Shown here: piece by piece, positions 21,457 through 32,051 of the stretch | Layout of the letters: each line of letters begins with the position of its first letter | Numbering within the stretch: position 1 is the first letter of the stretch | Source: Gammaproteobacteria bacterium | GTDB lineage: Bacteria > Pseudomonadota > Gammaproteobacteria > Steroidobacterales > Steroidobacteraceae | DNA: 64,000 nt | Direction of reading: 5' to 3' | Assembly: GCA_003132025.1 (NCBI GenBank) | Contig: PKWJ01000044.1 | Span: forward strand, 19,503-83,502 | Translations under genes and position numbers: made by a program | Notes under the pieces: model-generated | Told to the model about the DNA's origin: nothing | What the model saw: the letters and a program-made list of their open reading frames with translations, nothing else | The model's database searches: none

Positions 21457-22464
21457 ATGAATGTGCCCGCGGCAGAGAAGACGCTCGCGACACTACCCGG
21501 AAATTACCGCCCGGAAGCAGACGCCGGCGTCTTGCGGTACGCTACGGAGACGCCAACAAATAGCCCGTGTATGGCCGACGCCGCCGAACCAGCAATACCT
21601 CAAATGCCCGGCGATATGGCCCAGGCCTCGGTGCCCCCGGATGTGGAAACACGTTCAATCTCGGAGATCTCAGCCCCTATGCTCGACGTGCAACCTCCCC
21701 ATGAATCGATTCACACCTGGAGAGACTTCTTTCTACATATCGCCACCATTGTTGTGGGATTGTGTATCGCTGTGGGGCTCGAGCAGACGGTTGAATTCTT
21801 TCACCACCGTCACCAAGTGTCGGAAATCAGAGAATCACTTCGGGTCGAGCGGTCGATCAACGCCTATCGCTTTTCCATAGCAACCGAAGAGTTCCATCGG
21901 TTCGTTCCCAAGCTGCAGGGGAACCTGGCAATCTTCCAATACCTGCTAAGTCATCCGGGCGCACCATCGAATCAGTGGCCCGGGACATTGACGTGGTATG
22001 GCCACAATATTTACTACCACACGGGCGCTTGGGAGACGGCTCAGCGCAGTGGAATTCTGGAATACATGCCGAGAGACGAGGTGCGATTGAACGCCGACCT
22101 CTACAGGCTGTTGGAAGCCTGCATGAATACAATGGACCGTGCGCGGGAGGCCAAGTATGAAGCTATGCGGTTTTCCAATGTGGGATCCGACGCTTCGCAT
22201 CTCAGCAGGGAACAAATTGCCCGGGAAATCGATCTGACCTCGGAAACCCTGCTGCGTTATGGCCTCGCGGCCAACGCCCAGAATAACGTCGAGGGTTTCT
22301 TTCGCGATTTCACGCCGGCGCCGTCCGCTAAGGACGTGCAAAGCCTGGTAGGAATAAACTGGAGCGAAAAGGAGCAAGCGACAACGGAGGACCAGAACGC
22401 ACGAATGAAGGCTTTTGAGGAAGCACAAGGTGTTCGCGCTGATGAGCACCCATTAACTCGGTGA
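21457..22464 (+). CDS. uncharacterised single-TM protein
   Basis: IHTWRDFFLHIATIVVGLCIAVGLEQTVEFFHHRHQ TM segment followed by helical domain; function not recognised. Confidence 0.7.
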   Translation: MNVPAAEKTLATLPGNYRPEADAGVLRYATETPTNSPCMADAAEPAIPQMPGDMAQASVPPDVETRSISEISAPMLDVQPPHESIHTWRDFFLHIATIVVGLCIAVGLEQTVEFFHHRHQVSEIRESLRVERSINAYRFSIATEEFHRFVPKLQGNLAIFQYLLSHPGAPSNQWPGTLTWYGHNIYYHTGAWETAQRSGILEYMPRDEVRLNADLYRLLEACMNTMDRAREAKYEAMRFSNVGSDASHLSREQIAREIDLTSETLLRYGLAANAQNNVEGFFRDFTPAPSAKDVQSLVGINWSEKEQATTEDQNARMKAFEEAQGVRADEHPLTR

Positions 22465-22482
22465 CTGCGCCGCGCGCCGCCC

Positions 22483-23082
22483 TCATTCGCCGAACGAGAT
22501 CGCCCCATGGCTCAATTCGGTCTTAAAGAGCGTGCGCGGTTTGCTGCAGCGCATGTTGTCCGCGCACGGATCGTTCGATGCGCGCAGGATGAGTTGCAGC
22601 TGGAACGACGGCGCGCTGTCGCAGACGCTGTGGCCCTGCTCGGTGTTCTGGGCACAGAACTTGGCGACGTCCCATACGTATTTGCCGGTTTCGATCGTAC
22701 TGACGGTGGCGTTCGACTTGAAGTTCTCCAGGAACGCCTTGGTCGTCGCCGCGTCGAACACGGTGGTGAGCAAGCGGCTCGTGTCGCCCGGCTGCACGAC
22801 GCCACCGATCCGCACCCCCGAATCCGCCATCTTCCAATAGAGGCGCAGGCTGAGAGCCGTGTTCGCAGGTATGTCCGCGCTGGTCCATGTGATGGTATAG
22901 AACGACTTGCGCGAGATGTGCGCATCGGTGTCGAGCACCGTGAGATGCACCTGGGGATCTGCGGCGAGCGCGCGCTCGGCCGCTCCGAAGGGGGCAACCT
23001 GAAGCAGCGTCGCGCCGAGGACCGACAAGGCGGCGCGCGTGGGCGCCGCCCAACGGTAAGTCGAGCCGTATCGGATCGTCAT
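22483..23082 (-). CDS. hypothetical secreted protein
   Basis: Signal-like N-terminus ending AERALAAD; beta-rich composition; start MTIRYG at 23082. Confidence 0.6.
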   Translation of the reverse strand: MTIRYGSTYRWAAPTRAALSVLGATLLQVAPFGAAERALAADPQVHLTVLDTDAHISRKSFYTITWTSADIPANTALSLRLYWKMADSGVRIGGVVQPGDTSRLLTTVFDAATTKAFLENFKSNATVSTIETGKYVWDVAKFCAQNTEQGHSVCDSAPSFQLQLILRASNDPCADNMRCSKPRTLFKTELSHGAISFGE

Positions 23083-23388
23083 GCCGTGCACCTTGTCCTG
23101 GGCACCGCGGCCGCCTTAGCCCGCAGCGCTCGAATCGCGTTCAACGAATTCTATGCGACTGCTCCGGCGGCAGTCAGCCCACAAGCGGGCGTAGGCGATT
23201 TGAAAATACCTGTCCGATACCGGTCATTGGGATGCTGCTCGGTTGCTTGCGGTCCGTTGCGCCTACTCGGACCGCGTCTTCCCACGCTCAATCGTAGCCA
23301 GCCGCAGTTTTCACCGCTGGACGGAAGTCAAATCACGGAAACTCTGTGTCAAGATGCGGTGATCAGTTGATATACGACGCGCCTTAAG

Positions 23389-24852
23389 ATGACAACCGAC
23401 TCGCCGGTCACCGACGAGAGCACCCGCCACAGGTTGCGCAAGGTGCTGGGGCTTCGCGATCTGATCCCGATGCAGATCCTGCTCGTTCTCGGCCCCTCAT
23501 GGATAGGCACCGCAGCGCATCAAGCCGGTACCCAGGTCAGCTTTTGGCTGCTCGGCGCCGTCCTACTGTTCTTACCCGTGGCCGCGGTAGTCCAGTATTG
23601 CGTCCAGATCTGGCCGTACGAAGGCGGCGTTTACCAATGGACTAAACACGCCTTCGGGCCATTCGCCGGTTTCTTAAGCGCCTGGAACCTAGGTGCCTGG
23701 GTCCTGTTGATCTATTCGACTCTGGGTGTCCAGACGGCAAGTGCGCTCAGTTATGCGTTTGCACCGCGTGCGGCCTGGATGGCCGAAAACCACATGGTCA
23801 TTTCGAGTCTGAACGTGGGGCTGTTCGCGTTGATACTGCTGGCGTGCGTCCCGGGTATGAGGATCGGGCGGTGGGTTTCCCATTTTGGAACGACTGCCAT
23901 GCTGTTCGTCGCTGGACTGCTGATCGTCCTACTGTTCGTTCCTCGGGCAGAGCTAGTCCACGCTCAGGTGTCTCCACAGCGACCGTTCTCGCTACAGTTC
24001 CCGCTAGTTACGCTGGTCAGCCTTAACCTTTTTAGCAAAATCGCCTTCAACGGCTTCACTGCGCTAGAGCAGGTTGCTGTATTCGCCGGCGAAACTCGCG
24101 ACGCTGCGCGTTCGATACTTCGATCGGCGTGGATCGCTGCTCCGGTGATCGCGCTGATTTATATCCTGATGACGGGTTCCCTTCTCACATATACGCGCGC
24201 CGACCAGGTCGACCTCGTCAATCCGATCGCTCAAGTCATCGCGACAGCGTTCGGCACCGGCAACTCAACGGGCGGCGTCAATTGGGGTTTGTTTCTCGGC
24301 CGCGCAGCAATTCTCGCGCTCACATTTGCCTTGATCGCTCAGGCGGCTGTCTGCATTGCAGAGGCCAGTCGGCTGCCGATGGTCGCGGCATGGGACCATC
24401 TCTTGCCGGCCTGGTTCATGCGTTTGCACCCCCGCTATGGCACGCCGACACGCTCCCTGGCCGTCATTGTGCTGATTGCTGTCGTTTTTGGCTTTCTCGC
24501 GTCCTCCGGTGCCGGCGCTGGCGAGGCATTTCAACTACTCGCCACGAGCGCGTTCATCTGTTATGGCATCAATTATCTGTTGATGTTCGCGGTGCCGCTC
24601 CTGGTAGGCACACGTCTGAGCCTACGCCCGGATCTTAGGCCCTCCTTGCCGGTCCGTGCCGCTTGTGTCTGCGGCGCGTCGGTAACGGGACTCTCGATGG
24701 TGCTCAACTTCGCCCCAATTGTTGAAGTTGCGAGCCCATGGGTATTCGCACTTAAAGTCGGCTTCACAACCCTGGCGATCAACCTAATCGGAGCCGCCAT
24801 TTATTGGCGTGGCTCCCGACCTAGGCCCACGCCGAGCACAAGGACGGCGTAG
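23389..24852 (+). CDS. APC family amino-acid/polyamine permease
   Basis: About 12 hydrophobic segments, SKIAFNGFTALEQVAVFAGETRDAARSI. Confidence 0.88.
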   Translation: MTTDSPVTDESTRHRLRKVLGLRDLIPMQILLVLGPSWIGTAAHQAGTQVSFWLLGAVLLFLPVAAVVQYCVQIWPYEGGVYQWTKHAFGPFAGFLSAWNLGAWVLLIYSTLGVQTASALSYAFAPRAAWMAENHMVISSLNVGLFALILLACVPGMRIGRWVSHFGTTAMLFVAGLLIVLLFVPRAELVHAQVSPQRPFSLQFPLVTLVSLNLFSKIAFNGFTALEQVAVFAGETRDAARSILRSAWIAAPVIALIYILMTGSLLTYTRADQVDLVNPIAQVIATAFGTGNSTGGVNWGLFLGRAAILALTFALIAQAAVCIAEASRLPMVAAWDHLLPAWFMRLHPRYGTPTRSLAVIVLIAVVFGFLASSGAGAGEAFQLLATSAFICYGINYLLMFAVPLLVGTRLSLRPDLRPSLPVRAACVCGASVTGLSMVLNFAPIVEVASPWVFALKVGFTTLAINLIGAAIYWRGSRPRPTPSTRTA

Positions 24853-24975
24853 GACACACACACATTCCAGGGTACGTTGTGCTTCCCGACAGCTGCCGGT
24901 CGCGACCGGCCGCTCGGGCTCAAAACCCGCCTGGATCCAGGGAATTCGCGTTGATCATCGAAAGCAACGAACTCA

Positions 24976-25422
24976 TCAGCCCGATGGCCTAGGTGGCGTG
25001 CGGTCTCGGGCAAAATAGGCGACTACAAACCCAAACCAGATCATCGCCAGGACATTTCCAACGGCTTTCGCGGGCGTGAAGTGCGCCACGTGCCCAATGG
25101 CGGATAGCGGCAAGACTACGTAATTCATGATCACGAAGACCAAAATCCCGTAAACACACCCGCAGAGTATCCAGCGGCGCCGCAAGACGGAAAACCAATA
25201 GCTCGCGCCGACGTAGAACGCCGCGATGAGTATCGACATCAGCCACTGAAGGAGCAGTCCGAATGCGGCGGACCGCATGCCCATATGAAACGATGAAACT
25301 CCGAGAACACCGCACGCAATGGTCTGGCAGATAACGTAGGGACTAGCCCCACTAATAAGGCAAGCGGCACCGACATCCAGCGTGCCCGCAACAAAGCCCC
25401 CGGTTAGTGCCGCCTTTATCAC
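24976..25422 (-). CDS. hypothetical multi-TM membrane protein
   Basis: Four hydrophobic segments in 148 aa. Confidence 0.65.
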   Translation of the reverse strand: MIKAALTGGFVAGTLDVGAACLISGASPYVICQTIACGVLGVSSFHMGMRSAAFGLLLQWLMSILIAAFYVGASYWFSVLRRRWILCGCVYGILVFVIMNYVVLPLSAIGHVAHFTPAKAVGNVLAMIWFGFVVAYFARDRTPPRPSG

Positions 25423-25464
25423 CGGTGCCTCCCCGATTGGCCGTATGGTAGAAACTCGTGGATC

Positions 25465-25893
25465 TCAGCTAGGCAGCGTTGATCTTCCGGGCGGAGGCTG
25501 TCCGTCCAGGCGGGGGAGCTTGGGGTCGATCACCGCCCACGTTGGAGCCATCGACGTCCAGATTGTGGATTCGGGTGACACCTGGTTTGGATCGTTGAGA
25601 GTGCCTACCCTTACCGCAGTGAAATGTGGCCTCCTCTGCGAGGTGACGAGAACGTGCGTCCCACATATGGGACAGAACCGGCAGTACATGGTGTTTCCGC
25701 TGTCGGCCACGAACTTGAACTCTTTGAGGTGGCCGTTGATAGTCACAGCCGTCGTGTTGAAGAGCGCATTGACGGTGCCACTTCCGCCGCCGATCATCTG
25801 GCACATGCGGCACCAACACGCCCGTGCGGTGACTGGTGCTTCAGCGATCCGGTAGTCAACTGCCTTGCATAGGCATCCGCCCGTCAGTTCCAC
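25465..25893 (-). CDS. GFA family protein
   Basis: GGCLCKAVDYRI, CWCRMCQ, CRFCPICGTHV. Confidence 0.85.
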   Translation of the reverse strand: MELTGGCLCKAVDYRIAEAPVTARACWCRMCQMIGGGSGTVNALFNTTAVTINGHLKEFKFVADSGNTMYCRFCPICGTHVLVTSQRRPHFTAVRVGTLNDPNQVSPESTIWTSMAPTWAVIDPKLPRLDGQPPPGRSTLPS

Positions 25894-26008
25894 GAAACGC
25901 CCTCCTCATCTGTAAGATCGGTCATAAAACTAGCAATGCTCGTCTTTGGGAAGGTTTGCATTTCCACTGGTCCGAAGCGGTCGCTCGCAGAAGGTTGCGG
26001 CCTGCTTC

Positions 26009-26579
26009 TTACGTGGGGTCGGTATTGGCGTGCCGTTTGAGCTGCTGAAGTGTTTTCCGCCAGGCATAATAGGCGAAGAGATCGCAAAACACCGCGAACA
26101 GTCCGAATGCGACGCGACCGACTGTCGAATTCACAGACCCACCGCGATGAATCGCAGAAGCCCCGGCATGGAAATCCCGCGGGCATGGAACAAACGCCAC
26201 CCAATCGAACAACAGGGCCATACACGTGACGGCCAAGGCCCCGAATAAGTATTGACGAACGCCCACCTACGGGCGGCAAGGAAATCGATACGCCGGCGAA
26301 CAGAATCAATAATCCCATCAGCACGCCAGCCATCTCAGAGCTTTGCAACGGATGTACAACCAACAGCAGTTGGCGAAGGCCCGCGACCGTCATGATCAGC
26401 CCGCCGACGCCCAATGCAGCACCGATTACGAGGCGCACGCGGGGAGAATATTCGTACTGACCCACGTCGATCAGCGCCTCAACGACGTTGCGCAGCGACG
26501 CAGGACCCCAGGTCCAATGTGAACGATGCCCATCACGAATCGAACCGACCAAGTGGCGTGGGGATATGGTAAAGCACAT
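26009..26579 (-). pseudogene. possible frameshifted small membrane protein gene
   Basis: TM-like segments continue across two reading frames: ...VGGLIMTVAGLRQLLLVVHP...LMGLLILFAGVSISLP (ORF 25884-26579) then QYLFGALAVTCMALLFDWVAFVP...(ORF 26009-26266); switch near 26255-26290. Confidence 0.4.
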
Positions 26580-26811
26580 GCGAAGGCATTATTGGAACAA
26601 TATATGCCTCGGCCTGCTTGCCAAGGTTGACTTCTATCACAGACCCAAAGTCGATAGCTGTCGTGATTGTGCCGCCGGCCCACCGGGAGTGTTTACATAG
26701 TTGTCAGGCAAAAGCTCGTTTTCCGCGCCTCATAGCTGACGTTCGTGAGTGGCTGCTGCGGGTCAACACCGGAGCTGATCTTCCAAAATTAATGGTTACC
26801 GGGAATTAGCG

Positions 26812-27084
26812 ATGAAATACATGGTTATTGAACACTTCCGCGATCGCGACCCGTTGCCTGTGTATCGTCGATTTCGCGACCGCGGGCGAATGGCGCCCGA
26901 GGGGGTGCAGTACCTCTCGAGTTGGGTGGACGATAAATTCGAGCGTTGCTTCCAACTGATGGAAACGGACGATCGTGCTCTACTCGATCAGTGGAGCGCC
27001 AACTGGAAGGACATCGTCGAGTTCGAGATTGTCCCCGTCGTAACGTCGACGGAAGCGGCTCAGATCATTTCGCCACGACTGTGA
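26812..27084 (+). CDS. DUF3303-type small protein
   Basis: MKYMVIEHFRDRDPLPVYRRFRDRGRMAPEGVQYLSSWVD. Confidence 0.75.
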   Translation: MKYMVIEHFRDRDPLPVYRRFRDRGRMAPEGVQYLSSWVDDKFERCFQLMETDDRALLDQWSANWKDIVEFEIVPVVTSTEAAQIISPRL

Positions 27085-27134
27085 CTACGTTGTGGCATGC
27101 GCGAACGTCGCCGCCCGTAGAGGCGGGCGGTCGC

Positions 27135-28775
27135 ATGCCAGATCGGGTGCACCGACTGCGCAAACGCATCGCGGCGATGCTACTGACCCTGCTGGCATCG
27201 CCCGGCATGGCGCAGGAGCATCAGCATGGCGCTGGTGAGAAATTGGGAGCCGTGCACTTTGCTACATCGTGCAATGCCGTCGCCCAGAAGGATTTCAACC
27301 GCGCGGTAGCACTGCTGCATTCCTTCGATTTCGGCCGTGCCATACAAGGCTTTAACGCGGTGCTGGAGGAAGACGCGACCTGCGCAATCGCGTACTGGGG
27401 AATCGCGCTCAGCGATTGGAGCAATCCCTTCGCACCGGGGCAAAAAGACAAGGGCCAGTTGCAACTCGGGCGGCAGAACGCCGAACGTGGCAAAGTGCTG
27501 GGCGCAAAGACGGAGCGCGAACGCGCCTATCTCGCGGCCGTGGGCAAGTTGTACGCCGACTTCGAAAGCACGCCGCAGCGACAGCGTTTGCTCGCCTATC
27601 GCGACGCCTTGGGGAACGTCGCGGCAAAATATCCGGCGGATACCGAAGCGCAGATCTTCTACGCATTGGCGCTCGCAGTCGCGGCAGATCCCGCGGATAA
27701 GACCTACGCAGACCGCCTCAAGGCGGGAGCGATTCTCGAGAAATTGTTTGCCGAGGAGCCGACGCATCCCGGTTTGGCGCATTACATCATCCACGCCTAC
27801 GACGTGCCGGCGCTGGCGGGGCGGGCGCTGGTCGCAGCGCAACGCTACGCCGAGATTGCTCCTGACGCGCCGCACGCGCTGCACATGCCATCGCATACAT
27901 TCACCCGGCTGGGATATTGGCAGGAGTCCATCGACAGCAACGTGGCAGCCGCAGCGGCAGCGCGACGCCAGGGTCAGACGGCAGAGGAGTTGCACGCCAG
28001 CGACTACGAGACTTACGCCTACCTGCAAACCGCGCAGGACGAGGCGGCGGCCCGGATTGTGAATTCCCTGCCGCAACTCGAGGAACGCTTCGATCCGAAA
28101 GCGGTGCTGATCGGCGCCGGCCCACCCGCGGCTGGATATTTTGCACTGGCGGCAATCCCGGCACGCTACGCATTGGAGCGTCGGGACTGGCAGCAGGCGG
28201 AGCAGCTGGCGCTGCGCGACACCCCGTTTCCCTACACCGATGCAATGACGTGGTTCGCCAGAGGATTGGGCGCAGCGCGACTAGGGCACGCTGCGGCAGC
28301 AAACCAGGCGGCCACAGCGCTTAAGGGCATTCAACAGCGCCTGTTAAACGCCAACGAGTCCTACTGGGCGCGGCAGGTAGAAATTCAGCAGCTCGAGGTC
28401 GTGGCATGGTCCGCGCTCGCAGCAGGTGAGAAAGAGCAAGCTCTGCGGCAAATGCAATCGGCGGCGGAGTTGGAAGATGGGACGGATAAAAGTGCGGTCA
28501 CTCCCGGGCCACTAGCCCCGGCGCGAGAGCTGCTGGGAGAGATGTTGCTGCAGATGAATGAGCCTGCCAGGGCATTGGAGCAATTTGAAGCGACGCTGCA
28601 GAAGGAGCCGCGACGCTTCCGTTCACTCTATGGAGCCGCGCACGCCGCGCAGCTCGGCGGCAACCGCGAGTCGAGTCAACGCTATTTTCGCGAGCTGTTG
28701 AGGGTCTGTGTGCGCTCCGACAAGCCTGCAAGATCCGAACTCCAGGAGGCCGAGCGATCGCTATCGCAGAAATAG
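27135..28775 (+). CDS. secreted tetratricopeptide-repeat protein
   Basis: Signal-like N-terminus, TPR-like repeats, HPGLAHYIIHAYD and ALHMPSHTFTRLG motifs; ATG 27135. Confidence 0.85.
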   Translation: MPDRVHRLRKRIAAMLLTLLASPGMAQEHQHGAGEKLGAVHFATSCNAVAQKDFNRAVALLHSFDFGRAIQGFNAVLEEDATCAIAYWGIALSDWSNPFAPGQKDKGQLQLGRQNAERGKVLGAKTERERAYLAAVGKLYADFESTPQRQRLLAYRDALGNVAAKYPADTEAQIFYALALAVAADPADKTYADRLKAGAILEKLFAEEPTHPGLAHYIIHAYDVPALAGRALVAAQRYAEIAPDAPHALHMPSHTFTRLGYWQESIDSNVAAAAAARRQGQTAEELHASDYETYAYLQTAQDEAAARIVNSLPQLEERFDPKAVLIGAGPPAAGYFALAAIPARYALERRDWQQAEQLALRDTPFPYTDAMTWFARGLGAARLGHAAAANQAATALKGIQQRLLNANESYWARQVEIQQLEVVAWSALAAGEKEQALRQMQSAAELEDGTDKSAVTPGPLAPARELLGEMLLQMNEPARALEQFEATLQKEPRRFRSLYGAAHAAQLGGNRESSQRYFRELLRVCVRSDKPARSELQEAERSLSQK

Positions 28776-28800
28776 CTCGTGCGTCGGGCGCTTGCAACGC

Positions 28801-29913
28801 TCAGCGGCTGGTGCGCGAACGCCGCAGCATGCGGTCGGTAGCCGCGACCAGTTCGCGCGTGATGCTCGGCTCGAACGCCGAGTGGCCGGCGTCCGGCACG
28901 ATGCGCAGCTCCGCTTCCGGCCACGCGCGGTGCAGGTCCCAGGCGCTGCGCATCGGGCACACGACATCGTAGCGGCCCTGGACGATCACCGCCGGGATAT
29001 GGCGGATCTGTTCCAAGTCGCGCAGCAACTGGTCGTCGCACTCCATGAATCCGCGATTGACGAAGTAATGCGCTTCGATGCGGGCGAACGCGGCGGCGTA
29101 CTCGGGGTCGTCGAATTTGGCGACGTAGGCCGGATTGGCGCGCAGAAAACTGGTGGCGCCTTCCCAGGTGGCCCAGGCGCGGGCGGCGGCGGCCCGGGTA
29201 ACGCGATCCGAGGATATCAGGCGCCGGTAATAGGCCTGCATCATATCGGCGCGCTCTTGGGGCGGAATCGGCGCCAGGTATTTTTCCCACAGATCCGGGA
29301 ATATCGATGCCGCGCCCAGCGGATCCTGATAGAACCACTCGAGCTCGGAGCGGCGTAGCAGGAAAATACCGCGCAGCACCAGCTCGGTGACGCGCTCCGG
29401 GTGGCGCTGCGCATAGGCGAGCGCCAGGGTGGAACCCCAGGAGCCGCCGAACACCATCCAGCGCTCGAGGCCCAGATGGGTGCGCAGCTTCTCCAGATCA
29501 GCGACCAGATCCCAGGTGGTGTTCTCGTGCAGCTCGGCGTGCGGCCGGCTGGCGCCGCAGCCGCGCTGGTCGAACAGCACGATGCGATAGCCTTTGGGAT
29601 CGAAGAAGCGGCGCATCGCCGGGTCGGTGCCACCACCCGGGCCGCCGTGCAGGAACACCACCGGCTTGCCCTTGGGGTTGCCGCTCTCCTCGTAGTACAG
29701 CTCGTGCAGCGCGGAGACGCGCAGGTGCGCCTTGTGGAACGGCCGGATCGGCGGATACAGCGCGCCGGCGGGTGGTTTGGCCGCAGCGCGTCGCTGGGCC
29801 GCAGCGGGTGGTCTGGCCGTCGCGGCCTTTTTGGCTGCGGCCACGGGTTTGCGGCGCGTTGCGCGTCCTGCCGCGCGCGCCGCGCGCCGGCTGCCTTCGG
29901 TGCGGCGCTTCAA
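28801..29913 (-). CDS. pip: proline iminopeptidase with Lys/Ala/Arg-rich N-terminal extension
   Basis: [38 protein letters not shown] (nucleophile elbow), catalytic-type H in [10 protein letters not shown]. Confidence 0.93.
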   Translation of the reverse strand: MKRRTEGSRRAARAAGRATRRKPVAAAKKAATARPPAAAQRRAAAKPPAGALYPPIRPFHKAHLRVSALHELYYEESGNPKGKPVVFLHGGPGGGTDPAMRRFFDPKGYRIVLFDQRGCGASRPHAELHENTTWDLVADLEKLRTHLGLERWMVFGGSWGSTLALAYAQRHPERVTELVLRGIFLLRRSELEWFYQDPLGAASIFPDLWEKYLAPIPPQERADMMQAYYRRLISSDRVTRAAAARAWATWEGATSFLRANPAYVAKFDDPEYAAAFARIEAHYFVNRGFMECDDQLLRDLEQIRHIPAVIVQGRYDVVCPMRSAWDLHRAWPEAELRIVPDAGHSAFEPSITRELVAATDRMLRRSRTSR

Positions 29914-30254
29914 TGCGCGACCATGGGCCCGAGCGGCTTGCCGCCGAGCAGATGCACGTGCAGGTGGGCAACCTCCATACCGCTGTCACGATTGCAGTTG
30001 ATGATCAGGCGGTAGCCGCTGTCGGCAATACCCTCGCTGCGTGCGAGCTTGGCTGCCACCAGGATCATGTGGCCGACCAGGGCTTCATCTTCGGCACCGA
30101 TGTCGTTGGCCGTGAGGATCGGCTTGTTGGGAACGATCAGTATATGTGTGGGCGCGCGCGGGTGGATATCGCGGAACGCGGTCACCTGCTCGTCCCGGTG
30201 CACGATGGTCGCCGGCAATTCGCCGCCGATGATGCGCTCGAACAGTGTCGGCAT
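29910..30254 (-). CDS. HIT family protein (HinT-like)
   Basis: [10 protein letters not shown] histidine triad. Confidence 0.93.
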   Translation of the reverse strand: MPTLFERIIGGELPATIVHRDEQVTAFRDIHPRAPTHILIVPNKPILTANDIGAEDEALVGHMILVAAKLARSEGIADSGYRLIINCNRDSGMEVAHLHVHLLGGKPLGPMVAH

Positions 30255-30365
30255 GATTGCACCGTTGGCCCTGTGTCGAAACTGCCGCTGAGCTTAAGAT
30301 AAGGCCGTGATGAAGCACAACAGCGCACCGCAATCCGACCCTGCGATGGCACCGGGGCGACCGCC

Positions 30366-31334
30366 ATGAAACTCACGCTCGAGGGCCTGAACGCGCAGCT
30401 CGCCGAGCGGCTGCTGCCGGTCTACCTGGTATCGGGTGACGAGCCGTTGCTGGTGGCGGAGGCGACCGATGCCATCCGCGCGCGGGCGCGCGCACTGGCA
30501 TTCACCGAGCGCGAGGTGTTCTTCATCGAGCGCAGCGGCGCGGTGTGGGACGATATACGCCAGGCGGCGCAATCGCTGTCGCTGTTCAGCGCTCGCCGCC
30601 TGCTCGAGATCCGCATGCCGGGCGGCAAACCAGGCACCGCCGGCGCGGCGGTGCTGCTGCAGCTGTTCCGGGCCGCCGGCGAGGATCTGCTGGTACTGAT
30701 CATCGCCGAGAAACTGGAGCGCGAGACGCAGTCCTCGGAATGGATGCAGGCCCTGCAGCAACGCGGTGCCTGGTTGCCGATCTGGCCGGTCGAGCGCGCG
30801 CGCCTGGCGCAATGGCTGCGCTCGCGCTTTGCGGCGGCCGGACTGACGGCGGCCCCGGATGCGCTGGCACTGCTGGCCGAGCGCAGTGAAGGCAATCTTC
30901 TGGCCGCGCGCCAGGAGATCGACAAGCTGGCGATGCTGCTGCCGCGCGGCGCCACGGTGAGCGTGGCCGAGGTTGCCGCCAGCAGCGCCGATAGCGCCCG
31001 GTTCGATGTATTCCAGCTCGGCGAGGCGGTGCGCGGCCGGGACGCCGCGCGCGCACTGCGCATCCTCGGCGGCCTTCGGGCTGAAGGCGCGGAACCGATG
31101 CTGGTGCTGTGGTCGCTGACACGCGAGCTGCGGGCGCAGGAATCCAGTGTGCCCGCCGGCGCGCGCGGTAGGGCGCAGGGGCTGCCGTTCGCCCGGCTGG
31201 CGGCGCGCGCCGGCCGTGTCGATCGCATGGGCAAGGGTTTGAGCGATGGCGATCCCTGGGACGAACTGGCGCTGCTGGCGGTGGAGCTGACCGGACTGCG
31301 CAGCTTGCCGCTGGTGCGAGCCGCGGCGCGCTAA
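30366..31334 (+). CDS. holA: DNA polymerase III subunit delta
   Basis: VYLVSGDEPLLVAEATDAIR, EGNLLAARQEIDKL; followed by nadD. Confidence 0.93.
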   Translation: MKLTLEGLNAQLAERLLPVYLVSGDEPLLVAEATDAIRARARALAFTEREVFFIERSGAVWDDIRQAAQSLSLFSARRLLEIRMPGGKPGTAGAAVLLQLFRAAGEDLLVLIIAEKLERETQSSEWMQALQQRGAWLPIWPVERARLAQWLRSRFAAAGLTAAPDALALLAERSEGNLLAARQEIDKLAMLLPRGATVSVAEVAASSADSARFDVFQLGEAVRGRDAARALRILGGLRAEGAEPMLVLWSLTRELRAQESSVPAGARGRAQGLPFARLAARAGRVDRMGKGLSDGDPWDELALLAVELTGLRSLPLVRAAAR

Positions 31335-31384
31335 CGCGCCGCGGCTTGCGCAACGCAGCCTCGGACACCAGACTTGGCGCCGAC

Positions 31385-32041
31385 ATGGCAGAACCCATCG
31401 GCCTCTTCGGCGGCACCTTCGATCCGATCCACTACGGGCACCTGCGCACCGCGTTCGAGCTGCTGCAGGCGCTGAAGCTCTCGCAGGTGCGCTTCCTGCC
31501 CACCGGCGATCCCCCGCACCGGATAGATCCGCTGGCGCCGAGCGAGCTGCGGCTGCAAATGGTGCGCGCGGCGGTGGCCGGCCAGCCCGGCTTTACCGTC
31601 GACGATCGCGAGATCCGCCGCAGCGGCCTGTCATATTCGATTGATACATTGACCGAGCTGCGGCGCGACTATCCGCAGCGCTCGCTATGCCTGCTGCTGG
31701 GCATGGATGCGTTTCTGGGCGTACCGAACTGGCATCGATGGAGCGAAATTTTTGATTTGTGCCACGTGGTTGTCGCGCACCGACCCGGATGGAAGGCGCC
31801 GATCACCGGGCCGCTGGGCGAGGTCATGGTCGATCGCGGCACCGGCAGCGTGCGCGATCTGCACACCTCGACCGCCGGGCGGATCTACGTGCGTGCGGTA
31901 ACGCAGCTGGAGATCGCCTCGACCGACCTGCGGGCACTGATTATGTCCGGCCAGGACCTGCGCTACCTGGTGCCCGACGCGGTACGCGACCTCATCGCAA
32001 GCAGCGGGTGTTATGCTGCACGTAGTCGTCAAGGAGGCTGA
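31385..32041 (+). CDS. nadD: nicotinate-nucleotide adenylyltransferase
   Basis: IGLFGGTFDPIHYGHLR, SIDTLTELR, LLLGMDAFLGVPNW. Confidence 0.96.
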   Translation: MAEPIGLFGGTFDPIHYGHLRTAFELLQALKLSQVRFLPTGDPPHRIDPLAPSELRLQMVRAAVAGQPGFTVDDREIRRSGLSYSIDTLTELRRDYPQRSLCLLLGMDAFLGVPNWHRWSEIFDLCHVVVAHRPGWKAPITGPLGEVMVDRGTGSVRDLHTSTAGRIYVRAVTQLEIASTDLRALIMSGQDLRYLVPDAVRDLIASSGCYAARSRQGG

Positions 32042-32051
32042 ACCCACGCGC

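Noticed and set aside
10417-30365. Prophage, transposon or ICE as explanation of the accessory segment
   Set aside because: No integrase, transposase, relaxase or phage structural protein recognised in any supplied ORF; no terminal repeats noticed by eye.
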